Below are positions 53,061 through 62,403 of a stretch of 64,000 bases of DNA, in pieces. Within the stretch, counting starts at the first letter, position 1; every line of letters begins with the position of its first letter. The position numbers and the translations under genes were made by a program. Origin of the DNA: Devosia pacifica (GTDB lineage Bacteria; Pseudomonadota; Alphaproteobacteria; Rhizobiales; Devosiaceae); assembly GCF_014652635.1 (NCBI RefSeq), contig NZ_BMZE01000003.1, forward strand, positions 372,001 through 436,000, in the 5' to 3' direction. The notes under the pieces are model-generated. The model searched no databases and was not told where the DNA came from. It saw nothing but the letters and a program-made list of their open reading frames with translations.

Positions 53061-54467
53061 TCACTCGGCCGCGCGGGTACGCGGCATGCGGTTCCACGCA
53101 TCGAGAGCGGCAATCTTGTAGGCTTCGGCAAGGGTTGGATAGTTGAAGGTGTTCTCGACGAAGTAATCGAGCGTACCGCCGAGGTTGAGAACAGCCTGGC
53201 CGATATGAATGAGTTCGGTTGCACCTTCGCCAACGATCGAGACGCCCAGCAACCGACGATCGTCGAGCGAGAAAATCATCTTCATCATGCCGTTCTGCAG
53301 GCCCATGATGTGGCCACGCGAGGTCTCGCGGAACCGGGCGATCCCGGTTTCATAATGAAGCCCCTGCTCGCGCACTTCCTGTTCCGACAGGCCAACCGTC
53401 GAGATCTCCGGCACGGCATAGATTCCATAGGGAAAGAACTGCGGGGCCGGCGGCATGGACGAGCCGAAGGCATGTAGCGCGGCAATGCGGCCCTGCTCCA
53501 TCGACGTCGAGGCGAGCGATGGGAAGCCGATAACGTCGCCAGCGGCATAGATGTGCGGAACCGACGTCTGGAAGGTCACAGGATCAACCTTCAGCCGTCC
53601 GCGCTCGTCGGCAACGATGCCGCAATTCTCGAGCCCGAGTTCAGCCGTGGCGCCGACGCGGCCGGCGGCGTATAGCAGCATTTCCGAGCGAATCTGGCGG
53701 CCATCGCTGAGCGTTGAGATGGTCCAGCCCTGATTGTCGAGATGAACCTTATCGACAGTGGCACCGAGCCGCATTGTCATGCCACGCTTGCGCAGCTCGT
53801 GCGTAAACTCTTCGATGATCTCACGATCGATGAACTCAAGAAACCGCTCGCGCGGTTCGACCAGGGTGACCGGCACATCCAGCGCCGAGAAGATCGTTGC
53901 GTATTCGACGCCGATAACGCCCGCCCCGACGACAGTGAGGCTTCGCGGCACACGCGGCTCACTCACGACGCCATCGCTGTCAACGACGGCATGATCGTCG
54001 AACGGGATGTGCTTCGGACGGTAGGGCGTCGTCCCCACGGCAATGATCGCCTTTTCGAAGCCGATGCGTTCGGCATCGCCATCAGGCGTTTCGACGATGA
54101 GGTGCGAGGACCCGACAAACCGGGCCTTGCCGGCCATTGTGCGCACGCCATTGCGGGCGAACTGGTGCTCAAGGACATCGATTTCATGATCGAGTGTCAT
54201 GCGCAAACGCGCGCCAAGGTCCTTGCCGCCAATGTCCTTCTTGACCCTGTAGGCCAGGCCGTAAAACCCCCGCTCGCGCCAACCAGACAGATTGAGAACC
54301 GTCTCGCGCAGGGTCTTCGAGGGGATAGTGCCTGTGTGAACCGAAACCCCGCCGACCCTCAACCTGCTCTCAACTACCAGAACAGAATGTCCGAGCTTTG
54401 CCGCCTGGATGGCTGCACGCCGGCCGGAGGGGCCTGAACCGATTACGACAAGGTCATAGGTATCCAT
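53061..54467 (-). CDS. sthA: Soluble pyridine nucleotide transhydrogenase
   Basis: A 468-residue flavoprotein disulfide-reductase-fold enzyme that moves hydride between NADPH and NAD+. The usual redox CxxxxC is replaced by GTIPSK at 46-51, which is diagnostic of SthA. FAD motif VVIGSGPSGR is near residue 8 and the NAD motif VVGAGVIGVEYA lies in the middle. It is separate from the neighbouring CVNDGC oxidoreductase, though both share the fold. Confidence 0.93.
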   Translation of the reverse strand: MDTYDLVVIGSGPSGRRAAIQAAKLGHSVLVVESRLRVGGVSVHTGTIPSKTLRETVLNLSGWRERGFYGLAYRVKKDIGGKDLGARLRMTLDHEIDVLEHQFARNGVRTMAGKARFVGSSHLIVETPDGDAERIGFEKAIIAVGTTPYRPKHIPFDDHAVVDSDGVVSEPRVPRSLTVVGAGVIGVEYATIFSALDVPVTLVEPRERFLEFIDREIIEEFTHELRKRGMTMRLGATVDKVHLDNQGWTISTLSDGRQIRSEMLLYAAGRVGATAELGLENCGIVADERGRLKVDPVTFQTSVPHIYAAGDVIGFPSLASTSMEQGRIAALHAFGSSMPPAPQFFPYGIYAVPEISTVGLSEQEVREQGLHYETGIARFRETSRGHIMGLQNGMMKMIFSLDDRRLLGVSIVGEGATELIHIGQAVLNLGGTLDYFVENTFNYPTLAEAYKIAALDAWNRMPRTRAAE

Positions 54468-54617
54468 GCATTCTCCTGGATTGCGCCGCTTGGGGCCAAC
54501 TCTCGACGAGCCCTAGGGTTCGCAATCGGCTATAGCAGTCGCGGCGTTAATCTCATGTGACACCCGCCCGGCTCGCAAAGCAACGCCCCGAGCCGCAAAG
54601 CGCCCATGCGCGGCGCA

Positions 54618-55475
54618 TCATTCGGCATCCTCAAGAACAACTTCCGGCAAGTTGTAGGCCTTGCGGACAACCGCCCAACCCTCTTCTGCGCTATCGACGA
54701 TGGTGAACAGATCCGGATCCGTGGGGGCGATGGTTCCAGCCTCTGCAAGCGCTTCGAGATTGATGACCTTGCCCCAGAATTCTGCCCCGAACAGCAGGAC
54801 CGGGATCCGATCCATACGTCCTGTCTGGATAAGCGTAAGCGTTTCGAAGAATTCATCAAGCGTGCCGAAGCCGCCGGGAAAGATCGCCACCACCCGGGCG
54901 CGCAGCAAGAAATGGATCTTGCGCGTTGCGAAATAGTGGAAGTTGAAGCTGAGTTCGGGCGTGACATAGATGTTCGGTGCCTGCTCATGCGGCAGGACGA
55001 TATTGAGCCCGATGCTCGGCGCCTCGACATCCATGGCGCCGCGATTGCCGGCCTCCATGACCCCGGGCCCGCCGCCGGTGACGACGACAAAATCAGTATT
55101 GTCCGTGGCCTTTGACGTCAGCGAGGCATATTGGGCGAAGCGGCGCGCTTCAGTGTAATATCTAGATGCGGCCTCGAGGTTTCGTTTCTGGGTCTCGTTC
55201 TTTGCCGCCCAAGCGGGCTTTCCCGGTTCGGGAATGCGCGCGCCGCCGAACAGCACCACAGTCGAGTTGATCCCGCGCTCGCGCAGGTGAAACTCCGGCT
55301 TCAGATATTCCAGCTGGAAGCGGACACCGCGGATGTCCTCGCTGGTCATGAACTCGGCATCAGCAAAGGCTAGCTGGTAAGTGGATGACTGGGTCTGCGG
55401 CGTTTCCGGCGCGCGGCGGGCGGCATCGACGTCCTCAACGGATGTACGCAGCGGTGTGTGACGACGTTTGGCCAT
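54618..55475 (-). CDS. LOG family (TIGR00730) Rossmann-fold protein
   Basis: A 285-residue member of the lysine decarboxylase-like/LOG family with GGGPGVMEA at 134-142 and PGGFGTLDE at 200-208. LOG proteins are cytokinin-activating or nucleotide 5'-monophosphate phosphoribohydrolases that release a base from an NMP. This longer class has an N-terminal extension of about 70 residues. ATG at 55475 fits the family; the reading frame continues without homology to 55664. Confidence 0.88.
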   Translation of the reverse strand: MAKRRHTPLRTSVEDVDAARRAPETPQTQSSTYQLAFADAEFMTSEDIRGVRFQLEYLKPEFHLRERGINSTVVLFGGARIPEPGKPAWAAKNETQKRNLEAASRYYTEARRFAQYASLTSKATDNTDFVVVTGGGPGVMEAGNRGAMDVEAPSIGLNIVLPHEQAPNIYVTPELSFNFHYFATRKIHFLLRARVVAIFPGGFGTLDEFFETLTLIQTGRMDRIPVLLFGAEFWGKVINLEALAEAGTIAPTDPDLFTIVDSAEEGWAVVRKAYNLPEVVLEDAE

Positions 55476-55643
55476 ACAAACTTTCCTTCGAATCTCTTCT
55501 AACACTCGCAGAGACGACGCGCCGCGCAAGTCCTTAGCGTGCCCGACAGCCGCAGATGCGTGCAACGCGCGAACAATTGACAGCCGGCCCGGCCCGGCTA
55601 TGGTCCCGGCCAAGCTCCAGATGACCTGAGGACCCGTTTGCCA

Positions 55644-56489
55644 ATGACCGATGCCGCGCTGCAATCAACCATCGAGACCGCTTTCGAGAACCGCGCCGAT
55701 ATCGGCTTCAAGACGGGCGGGGAGGTGCGCGAGGCAGTCGATACGGCGCTGGACCTGCTCGACCGTGGCGAAGCGCGCGTTGCAGAAAAGGATGCCGACG
55801 GTTCGTGGCGCGTCAATGAATGGCTGAAGAAGGCCGTGCTGCTGAGCTTCAGGCTCAACGACATGACGACGATCTCCGGTGGTCCGGGCGGCGCCTCATG
55901 GTGGGACAAGGTGCCCTCGAAGTTCGATGGCTGGGGCGAGAACCGGTTCCGCGAGGCCGGGTTTCGTGCCGTGCCAGGCGCGATTGTTCGCCGGTCCGCG
56001 CATATCGGGCGCGGTGTCGTGCTGATGCCGAGCTTTGTCAATCTCGGCGCCTATGTCGATGAAGGGGGGATGGTTGATACCTGGACCACCGTCGGTAGTT
56101 GCGCGCAGATCGGCAAGAATGTTCACCTGTCGGGCGGGGTCGGCATTGGCGGTGTGCTGGAGCCGCTACAGGCGGGTCCTGTGATCATCGAGGACGATTG
56201 CTTCATCGGCGCCCGCTCGGAGATCGTCGAGGGTGTGCTGGTGGGCCAAGGCTCGGTGATCTCGATGGGCGTGTTCATCGGCGCCTCGACAAAGATCGTC
56301 GACCGCAATACCGGCGAGATCCACATCGGTCGGGTGCCGCCCTACTCTGTCGTGGTTTCCGGCAGCCTGCCCGGCAAGCCGCTGCCGGACGGCACTCCCG
56401 GGCCGAATCTCTACTGCGCCGTCATCGTCAAGACAGTGGATGCGCAGACCCGCTCGAAGACGGGCATAAATGATCTGCTGCGCGACTAG
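55644..56489 (+). CDS. dapD: Tetrahydrodipicolinate N-succinyltransferase
   Basis: A 281-residue enzyme that succinylates tetrahydrodipicolinate in lysine/diaminopimelate synthesis. An N-terminal helical domain (about 1-100) is followed by left-handed beta-helix hexapeptide repeats, seen as [30 protein letters not shown] and [15 protein letters not shown]. dapE follows about 870 bases later on the same strand. A strong terminator stands just after the stop, so it ends its own transcript. Confidence 0.95.
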   Translation: MTDAALQSTIETAFENRADIGFKTGGEVREAVDTALDLLDRGEARVAEKDADGSWRVNEWLKKAVLLSFRLNDMTTISGGPGGASWWDKVPSKFDGWGENRFREAGFRAVPGAIVRRSAHIGRGVVLMPSFVNLGAYVDEGGMVDTWTTVGSCAQIGKNVHLSGGVGIGGVLEPLQAGPVIIEDDCFIGARSEIVEGVLVGQGSVISMGVFIGASTKIVDRNTGEIHIGRVPPYSVVVSGSLPGKPLPDGTPGPNLYCAVIVKTVDAQTRSKTGINDLLRD

Positions 56490-56496
56490 GCAATAT

Positions 56497-56521
56497 GGCG
56501 GGGCAGAGCGCCCCGCCTTTT
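56497..56521. terminator. Intrinsic terminator after dapD
   Basis: GGCGGGGC and GCCCCGCC form a perfect eight-base stem around AGAGC, followed by TTTT on the plus strand. It also lies just past the stop of the convergent DUF805 gene. Confidence 0.9.
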
Positions 56522-56525
56522 CACT

Positions 56526-57212
56526 TCAGGTGACGTGCTTCGGCGGCGGGCCGTACTTGTTTTCCTCCGGCTTGGTATCGATCACGCCGATAACAATGAC
56601 CGCTATGCTGCTGAGGAAGCCGAGATAGGGGATGAGTCCCAGAATCACGATGATCAGTACCAGCCAGCCGGACTGACCGATGTCGTGCAGACGCCGGACC
56701 AGCAGGGCGAGGCTGGGCAGCAATGACGCAAGAATGAAGATGCCGCCGAGAATGAAGCCGATCATCACCAATGGCGCCGAGGACAAGTCACCGGCCTCAA
56801 GGGCCACCGGGTCGGCGGTGGCGGCACCTGCTGCCACGATGATGCCGATAATGATCAATGCGATCGTGTAAAAGAGATAAAAGCCCCAGTATTCCTTGCG
56901 GCGCGCCCGGCCCTTGAAGTTCGCGTAGTTGGCGGTGAACGTGCGCATGAAGTATTCGAACAGTCCGCGGTCCGGCTCGACGGGGCCAGTGTAGCGCTTT
57001 GGCCCTGAGTCATAGGCGGGACGCGCGGCATCATTGACCACGTAGATGTCGTGCGCCGCCTTACCCTCGAAATCGAAATCCACCTCCGTGCCGTCGCCGA
57101 TCGGCACGAGTTGCTTCAAGTCGGCGCGCGTAAAGTTGTAGCGAATACCATCATCGCCGGAGATCTGACCGACGCCCGACTTGTCGTCGTAATGTAGAAC
57201 TTGACCCTTCAT
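56526..57212 (-). CDS. DUF805 membrane protein with a cold-shock-like N-terminal domain
   Basis: A 228-residue protein. Residues 1-60 look like a cold-shock/OB fold (KGQVLHYDDKSGVGQISGDDG, then YNFTRADL), which usually binds nucleic acid. A charged linker leads to a DUF805 domain with RRKEYWGFYLF, LVRRLHDIGQSGW and three to four membrane helices. The function is unknown. ATG at 57212 was chosen because the N-terminal fold begins there; the frame above it has no homology. Confidence 0.85.
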   Translation of the reverse strand: MKGQVLHYDDKSGVGQISGDDGIRYNFTRADLKQLVPIGDGTEVDFDFEGKAAHDIYVVNDAARPAYDSGPKRYTGPVEPDRGLFEYFMRTFTANYANFKGRARRKEYWGFYLFYTIALIIIGIIVAAGAATADPVALEAGDLSSAPLVMIGFILGGIFILASLLPSLALLVRRLHDIGQSGWLVLIIVILGLIPYLGFLSSIAVIVIGVIDTKPEENKYGPPPKHVT

Positions 57213-57354
57213 TGTCCTGCCCCTCACAAAACATGCATTTTTTATAAGAGGCTGGTGCAGTGCTGGCAACCACCGCAAATGACGGGGTTGCATTGCTGCC
57301 GAGAGCGCGCAACAAGGCGCAGTTGCGTTGCCTTTATTCAAACGAGACCCCAGC

Positions 57355-58527
57355 ATGGCGAGCAGCCGAGCGATCTCAATCCTCTCGCGTCTGATCGATT
57401 GCCCGTCGGTAACACCCGCAAATTCGGACGTGCTCGATCTTGTCGAAGAGGTTCTCACACCGCTCGGCTTTGAGATTACGCGCAAGGTTTTCGAGGGTGG
57501 CGGCTCCTATCCGGTCGAGAATCTCTTCGCCTATCGCCGGCGCGGGCCGCGCTGCCTGCTGTTTTGCGGGCATACCGATGTGGTGCCTCCCGGCGATCCC
57601 GATAGCTGGACCTCCGATCCGTTCAAAACGAGAATTGCCGATGGGCGCGTTTACGGGCGCGGTGCCGCCGACATGAAGAGCGGCGTTGCGGCGATGCTCG
57701 CAGCGGTTGAGGCGGCCATTGCGCAAGGGGATGCAGAGACGGCAAGCATCGCGGTTGCGATCACCAATGACGAGGAGGCCGACTCGATCAACGGCATAGA
57801 CCGTTTGATGGCCTGGGCGGCCGATGAGGGCTATCGCTTCGATTTCGCGATTGTCGGTGAGCCGAGCGCGACGACGACGCTTGGCGACAGCATCAAGATC
57901 GGACGGCGTGGTTCACTGTCAGGCCGCATTACTGTCAACGGCAAGCAGGGCCATTCCGCCTACCCGGAGCGGGCACTCAATCCGCTGCCGATTCTCACCG
58001 AGATTGCCAATGCGCTGGTGGCGGAACCGATCGATGCCGGCAGCGCGCATTTTCCGGCAAGCAATCTCGAACTGACCACGATCGATGTCGGAAACACCGC
58101 CACCAATGTCATCCCGCGCCAGGGACGGATGGTGTTCAACATTCGCTACAATGATCTGTGGACGCCGGAAAGCCTCAAGGATTGGGTGCAGCAGAGAGTG
58201 CAAGCCGTCGATCCGCGTGGCGCGACCGTTGCGTTTGAAGTCCTCGGGCGGCCATCGCGGTCGTTCCTGTCGCCGCCCAGCCCCTATCTCGATCTTCTCG
58301 ACGCGGTGATTGAAGAGGTGACTGGCAAGACGCCGGTTCATGCAACATTTGGCGGCACGTCGGATGCGCGGTTCATTGCGCAATATTGTCCCGTGGTCGA
58401 ATGCGGCCTTTATGGCCCGACGATGCACCAGGTCGACGAGAACGTTTCGGTGGCCGAGGTCAATGGGCTCGCGGCGCTTTATGGCCGGTATATCGCAACA
58501 TTCGGCTCGGCGGCTCGCCAGCAGTGA
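57355..58527 (+). CDS. dapE: Succinyl-diaminopimelate desuccinylase
   Basis: A 390-residue dizinc M20 peptidase-fold enzyme that removes succinate to give LL-diaminopimelate. Zinc ligands and catalytic residues are seen in CGHTDVVPPGD, YGRGAADMKSG, ITNDEEAD and the C-terminal CPVVECGLYGPTMHQVDE. Together with dapD and the argD-type aminotransferase it completes the succinylase branch. It has no strong Shine-Dalgarno; GAGA lies about nine bases before ATG. Its stop overlaps the next start (GTGA). Confidence 0.94.
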   Translation: MASSRAISILSRLIDCPSVTPANSDVLDLVEEVLTPLGFEITRKVFEGGGSYPVENLFAYRRRGPRCLLFCGHTDVVPPGDPDSWTSDPFKTRIADGRVYGRGAADMKSGVAAMLAAVEAAIAQGDAETASIAVAITNDEEADSINGIDRLMAWAADEGYRFDFAIVGEPSATTTLGDSIKIGRRGSLSGRITVNGKQGHSAYPERALNPLPILTEIANALVAEPIDAGSAHFPASNLELTTIDVGNTATNVIPRQGRMVFNIRYNDLWTPESLKDWVQQRVQAVDPRGATVAFEVLGRPSRSFLSPPSPYLDLLDAVIEEVTGKTPVHATFGGTSDARFIAQYCPVVECGLYGPTMHQVDENVSVAEVNGLAALYGRYIATFGSAARQQ

Positions 58528-59063
58528 AGCTCGCGGCAACTCTTATAGGCGCGGTACGCGGGTGGGGGGCGTTGCTCTCCAATGCGCAATGGCGGCAGCA
58601 TTTCAACCTCACGTCAGCCGGGTTCGTTGCAGCGCTCGCGATCTACTTCTTGTTCGCTTTTCTCGCATTGAGCCTTGGCGGCCTCGCAACAGGCGGCACC
58701 AGCACACATGCACTCGTCATTGGATTAGCGGTGTTTGGCCTTTACCCCTGCGCCCTGGTGATTGCGACGTTTGGGTTCCGCATCCTGTTGCGGCGCGGTG
58801 CTCCGGTGCTCGACCTGTTAGTGCCCGGGACATACGCCCTGGTATTTCACCTGCTCCTCGGCGGCCTGCTGTCGCTCGTCGGTCCGCCGCTCGTGATCAT
58901 CGCAGTGGTATTCACCGGTTTCCTGCTGGTGCGGCTTGCGCTTGCCGCGAGCGGATGGCCGGCCCCTGCGTCGGTTGGCTACGGCGTTTTCACGTGTGTT
59001 CTTCTTGTCGGCATGCCCGTGACGCTTTACATGCTGGCAGACACCTTCACAGCGTCCTTTTGA
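58524..59063 (+). CDS. Membrane protein of unknown function, paralogue 1
   Basis: A 179-residue protein with about five hydrophobic helices. I recognise no named family. Its N-terminal pattern (AVRGWGALLSNAQW...HFNL...GFV) aligns with that of the next gene, so the two look like tandem duplicates. The GTG start overlaps the dapE stop by four bases, indicating co-transcription. Position between dapE and truA is conserved in several Hyphomicrobiales, as far as I recall. Confidence 0.6.
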   Translation: MKLAATLIGAVRGWGALLSNAQWRQHFNLTSAGFVAALAIYFLFAFLALSLGGLATGGTSTHALVIGLAVFGLYPCALVIATFGFRILLRRGAPVLDLLVPGTYALVFHLLLGGLLSLVGPPLVIIAVVFTGFLLVRLALAASGWPAPASVGYGVFTCVLLVGMPVTLYMLADTFTASF

Positions 59064-59079
59064 CGGAACCCGCCTGCCC

Positions 59080-59649
59080 GTGCCCAATTCTCCAAGCCTG
59101 TTCGATGAACTGAAGGCCGCTGCCCGCGGTTTTGTCGCCCTTTTGACGGGGGATCGCCAGGCATCGGACTATTTCGATTTCTCCCAGCGCGGGCTCGTCG
59201 GCAGCTTCATTGCCCTGATCCTTGCGACGGTGACCACTTCGTTCGGCCCCGGTCTGTTTGGAGTGCCTGGTGAGGCTGGAGACGCCACGCGCTCGGTCAT
59301 TCTTGGCGCCGGTCTTTATGGCATCCAGGTCGGTGTGATCTACCTTCTGCTGCGTCAGCTGGGACGCAGCGACGGGTTTGTGCCATATCTCGTTGCCGAT
59401 AACTGGATCAGCCTTTTCATCGCGATCTTGACGCTGTTCATGGTCCTGACGTTCGGGGCCAATGAGTTCGCCATTCTCGGCATCGGACTGGTGGCGATCG
59501 TCCTCGAGGTGAACATTGCGCGCCTGATCGTCACGCTGGCCCCGATGCAGATCGTGATGTTCATCATCGCCCAGCTCGTGGCACAGTTCGTCGGGATCTT
59601 TCTTCTGGCAGCGATCGTGCCGGGAACCGGCGCCCCGCCGCCCGTCTAG
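59080..59649 (+). CDS. Membrane protein of unknown function, paralogue 2
   Basis: A 189-residue protein with about five hydrophobic helices, similar at its start to the preceding gene (AARGFVALLTGD...YFDFSQRGLV), with only about 16 bases between them. It has a GTG start and ends by overlapping the convergent truA gene by a few bases. No domain or motif that suggests a reaction is visible. Confidence 0.6.
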   Translation: MPNSPSLFDELKAAARGFVALLTGDRQASDYFDFSQRGLVGSFIALILATVTTSFGPGLFGVPGEAGDATRSVILGAGLYGIQVGVIYLLLRQLGRSDGFVPYLVADNWISLFIAILTLFMVLTFGANEFAILGIGLVAIVLEVNIARLIVTLAPMQIVMFIIAQLVAQFVGIFLLAAIVPGTGAPPPV

Positions 59650-60386
59650 GGATAGACGACCCGCGTCAGATACAGCCCGTCTGGCGGTGCCATCGGCCCG
59701 CATCTGCTGCGGTCACGCGCATCAAGCGCATCGCGCATCCGGCGTACCGGCCATTTGCCTTCGCCCACCATTTTCAGCGACCCGACCATCGAACGTACCT
59801 GATGGTGCAGGAAGCTGCGGGCCTCTGCGATTACCACCACATATTGCCCCTCGCGACGCACATCGAACCGGTCGAGTGTCTTCAGCGGTGATTTTGCCTG
59901 GCATTCCGCGGCACGAAAAGTCGTGAAGTCGTGGTGGCCGAGGATCGAGCGTGCAGCTTCGTCCATCGCTTCGCTATCGAGCGGCACGGGGACATGCCAG
60001 ACCTGATGGCGCTCGAGCGCCGAGGGCGCGCGACGGTTGAGGATACGGTACTCGTAGTGCCGCTCTATCGCCGAGAACCGCGCCTCAAAGCTCTCGTCAA
60101 CCTGCTCTGCCAGCACCACAACAACGGGCGCCGGCCGCAGATGATAGTTCAGCGCTTCGCGAATGCGGAAAGCGTCCCACTGCCGCTCGAGATCGAAGTG
60201 TACCACCTGCCCGGTGGCATGAACGCCTGTGTCGGTGCGCCCGGCTGCATGCACAACAGGCGCTTCGCTGGAAAAGCGCGCAATGGCTTCTTCAAGCGTC
60301 TGCTGGACCGTCGGCAGGTCGCGCTGGCGCTGCCAGCCCTTGAACGGCGAGCCATCATATTCAACGACCAGACGGTAGCGCGGCAC
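59646..60386 (-). CDS. truA: tRNA pseudouridine(38-40) synthase
   Basis: A 246-residue enzyme that converts uridines 38-40 of the tRNA anticodon arm to pseudouridine. The catalytic D52 is in AAGRTDTGVHATGQV (49-60 region). GTG at 60386 begins PRYRLVVEYDG, the family N-terminus, and shares one base with the fmt stop; the reading frame above it has no homology. The fmt-truA order behind def is common in alphaproteobacteria. Confidence 0.94.
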   Translation of the reverse strand: MPRYRLVVEYDGSPFKGWQRQRDLPTVQQTLEEAIARFSSEAPVVHAAGRTDTGVHATGQVVHFDLERQWDAFRIREALNYHLRPAPVVVVLAEQVDESFEARFSAIERHYEYRILNRRAPSALERHQVWHVPVPLDSEAMDEAARSILGHHDFTTFRAAECQAKSPLKTLDRFDVRREGQYVVVIAEARSFLHHQVRSMVGSLKMVGEGKWPVRRMRDALDARDRSRCGPMAPPDGLYLTRVVYP

Positions 60387-61306
60387 TAGAGAACACGGTC
60401 CGGCTTGGTGCCGACGCCACGCAGGAAGGTCTCGGCGTCCATCGGACCACGGCCTTCGCGCTGGACCTGGACGAGGCGGACAGCGCCAGTGCCACAAGCA
60501 ATCGTTAGCCCATCGAGTATGGTGCCTGGTGCAGCATCGCCGGTCGCGATCTGGGAGCGCAGCGCCTTGACCCGTACCGGCTTGCCGCCGATCCCGAGCT
60601 CGAACCAGGCGCCGGGGAAAGGTGACAGTCCGCGGATGTGATTATGCACCTCTTCGGCGGGGCGCGAGAAATCGATCCGGGTTTCGGACTTTTCGATCTT
60701 GCTGGCGTATGTCACGCCCTCTTGCTGCTGCGGCGTGAATTCAAGGCTTTGACGCTCGAGCGCTGCCAGGGCCCTCCCCATCAGATCGGCCCCAACCCGC
60801 ATCATCGCATCGTGCAACTCGCCGGTTGTCATGTCAGGACCGATCGGCATCTCGTCGACCAGTCCGACGGGTCCGGTATCGAGCCCCTCATCCATGTGCA
60901 TGACCATAACGCCGGTGCGCTCATCACCGGCCATGACCGCACGCTGGATCGGCGCTGCACCGCGCCAGCGCGGCAATAGCGAACCGTGAAGATTAAGGCA
61001 CCCCATGCGGGGTGCATCGAGAATTGGCTTGGGTAGCAACAGGCCGTAGGCGACAACCACCGCGACATCGGCCGCATGACTGGCGAAGACGTCCTGTTCG
61101 GCAATGCCCTTGAGGCTTTTTGGCGTAAAAACCGGCAGCCCCAAACTCTCCGCCTGTTCATGCACGGGCGAGCGGCGCTCCGATTTTCCACGTCCAGCGG
61201 GCTTGGGAGCGCGCGTGTAGACGGCAACAATTTCATGGCCGGCAGCCACGATCTCCGTCAGAGTCGGCACCGCGAAATCCGGTGTCCCCATGAAAATGAC
61301 GCGCAT
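60386..61306 (-). CDS. fmt: Methionyl-tRNA formyltransferase
   Basis: A 306-residue enzyme that formylates initiator Met-tRNA using 10-formyltetrahydrofolate. The [12 protein letters not shown] segment at 105-116 carries catalytic Asn and His, and the later MDEGLDTGP carries the Asp; the C-terminal OB domain is complete. It lies between def and truA, the expected def-fmt-truA order of translation initiation and tRNA genes. Confidence 0.95.
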   Translation of the reverse strand: MRVIFMGTPDFAVPTLTEIVAAGHEIVAVYTRAPKPAGRGKSERRSPVHEQAESLGLPVFTPKSLKGIAEQDVFASHAADVAVVVAYGLLLPKPILDAPRMGCLNLHGSLLPRWRGAAPIQRAVMAGDERTGVMVMHMDEGLDTGPVGLVDEMPIGPDMTTGELHDAMMRVGADLMGRALAALERQSLEFTPQQQEGVTYASKIEKSETRIDFSRPAEEVHNHIRGLSPFPGAWFELGIGGKPVRVKALRSQIATGDAAPGTILDGLTIACGTGAVRLVQVQREGRGPMDAETFLRGVGTKPDRVL

Positions 61307-61334
61307 GAAGGGCTCCGGGGCCGGGTGTGACAGA

Positions 61335-61850
61335 TCAGCTGGCGGCGCGCTTGGCGGCCTTCTCGAACTTCTTGATGACGCGATCGCGCTTCAAACGAGA
61401 CAGGTAATCGATGTAGAGAACGCCATCGAGGTGGTCGAGCTCATGCTGCACGCAGATCGACAACCGGTCATCGGCTTCCCGTTCGACCGTCTTGCCGTCG
61501 AGGTCGGTATAGCGCACCGTTACCTTGGCCGGGCGTTCGACATCGTAATAGAGTTCCGGGATCGACAGGCACCCTTCCTCGGTCACAACCGTTTCGTCGG
61601 ACATTTCGAGGATTTCCGGGTTGATCAGCACCATCGGGGCGGCCTCTTCGCCTTCCTTGGCGAGGTCCATCACCACGACGCGCTTCATCACACCGATCTG
61701 AGGCGCCGCAAGCCCGATGCCCGGTGCGTCGTACATGGTCTCGAGCATGTCGTTGGCGAGCTGGCGAATATCATCGTCCACCTGATCGACAGGATCGGCA
61801 ACGGCACGCAGCCGTGGATCTGGAATGACGAGGATGGGGCGAATGGCCAT
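61335..61850 (-). CDS. def: Peptide deformylase
   Basis: A 171-residue metallohydrolase that removes the formyl group from new proteins. The three signatures are present: GIGLAAPQ at 44-51, EGCLSIP at 92-98 and HELDH at 136-140; the cysteine and two histidines bind iron or zinc. ATG at 61850 was chosen because the family starts at M-x-x-R-P-I; the frame above it is not conserved. fmt follows 28 bases later. Confidence 0.95.
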   Translation of the reverse strand: MAIRPILVIPDPRLRAVADPVDQVDDDIRQLANDMLETMYDAPGIGLAAPQIGVMKRVVVMDLAKEGEEAAPMVLINPEILEMSDETVVTEEGCLSIPELYYDVERPAKVTVRYTDLDGKTVEREADDRLSICVQHELDHLDGVLYIDYLSRLKRDRVIKKFEKAAKRAAS

Positions 61851-61968
61851 CGCGATCTGTCCTTGGAAACTGTTTGGCTCTCGATATGGTATTTCCGCTT
61901 GGCGGGTCAACTGCTGCACGAGCCGGCGCTGGATGAGACGCTGAACACATTGCGAGGACACAGGGGTT

Positions 61969-62352
61969 ATGGACAAGATCTACGAAGGCGGCTGCCGCTG
62001 CGGCGCAGTACGCTACAAGGTTGAAGGGGCGCCGCAGATTGTCGGCCTCTGTCATTGCGCCGAGTGCCGCAAGGAGACAGGTAGCGCGTTTCTTCACTAT
62101 GCCGACTGGCCGATGGATCGATTTTCCGTCGAAGGCCGCTATGAGACCTACGACGGCCGGAGTTTCTGTCCCCGATGCGGTGGGACGCTGTTTCATCTCA
62201 GCGAGGAAGAGAGCCGGGCAGAGATTGCAATCGCCTCGCTTGATGCGGCGCCGAGCGCCTTTACCCCGCACCGCGAAGGCTGGATCAAGCGTCGGGAAAG
62301 CTGGCTGACCGCTTGTCCAGAAGCAGAGCAGTTCAAGGAAGATCCCGTCTGA
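61969..62352 (+). CDS. GFA family (glutathione-dependent formaldehyde-activating enzyme-like) protein
   Basis: A 127-residue zinc protein with the GFA/CENP-V fold: GGCRCGAVRY, CHCAECRK and FCPRCGG provide the zinc cysteines. Gfa of Paracoccus was described as aiding S-hydroxymethyl-glutathione formation, but most family members have unknown roles. It is divergent from def, with its own short leader, and lies upstream of rmuC on the same strand. Confidence 0.88.
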   Translation: MDKIYEGGCRCGAVRYKVEGAPQIVGLCHCAECRKETGSAFLHYADWPMDRFSVEGRYETYDGRSFCPRCGGTLFHLSEEESRAEIAIASLDAAPSAFTPHREGWIKRRESWLTACPEAEQFKEDPV

Positions 62353-62403
62353 CCCACCAGAACATTAGGTGAACTGGTTTAGCGAATCGTCTAGTGTTGG
62401 CAG

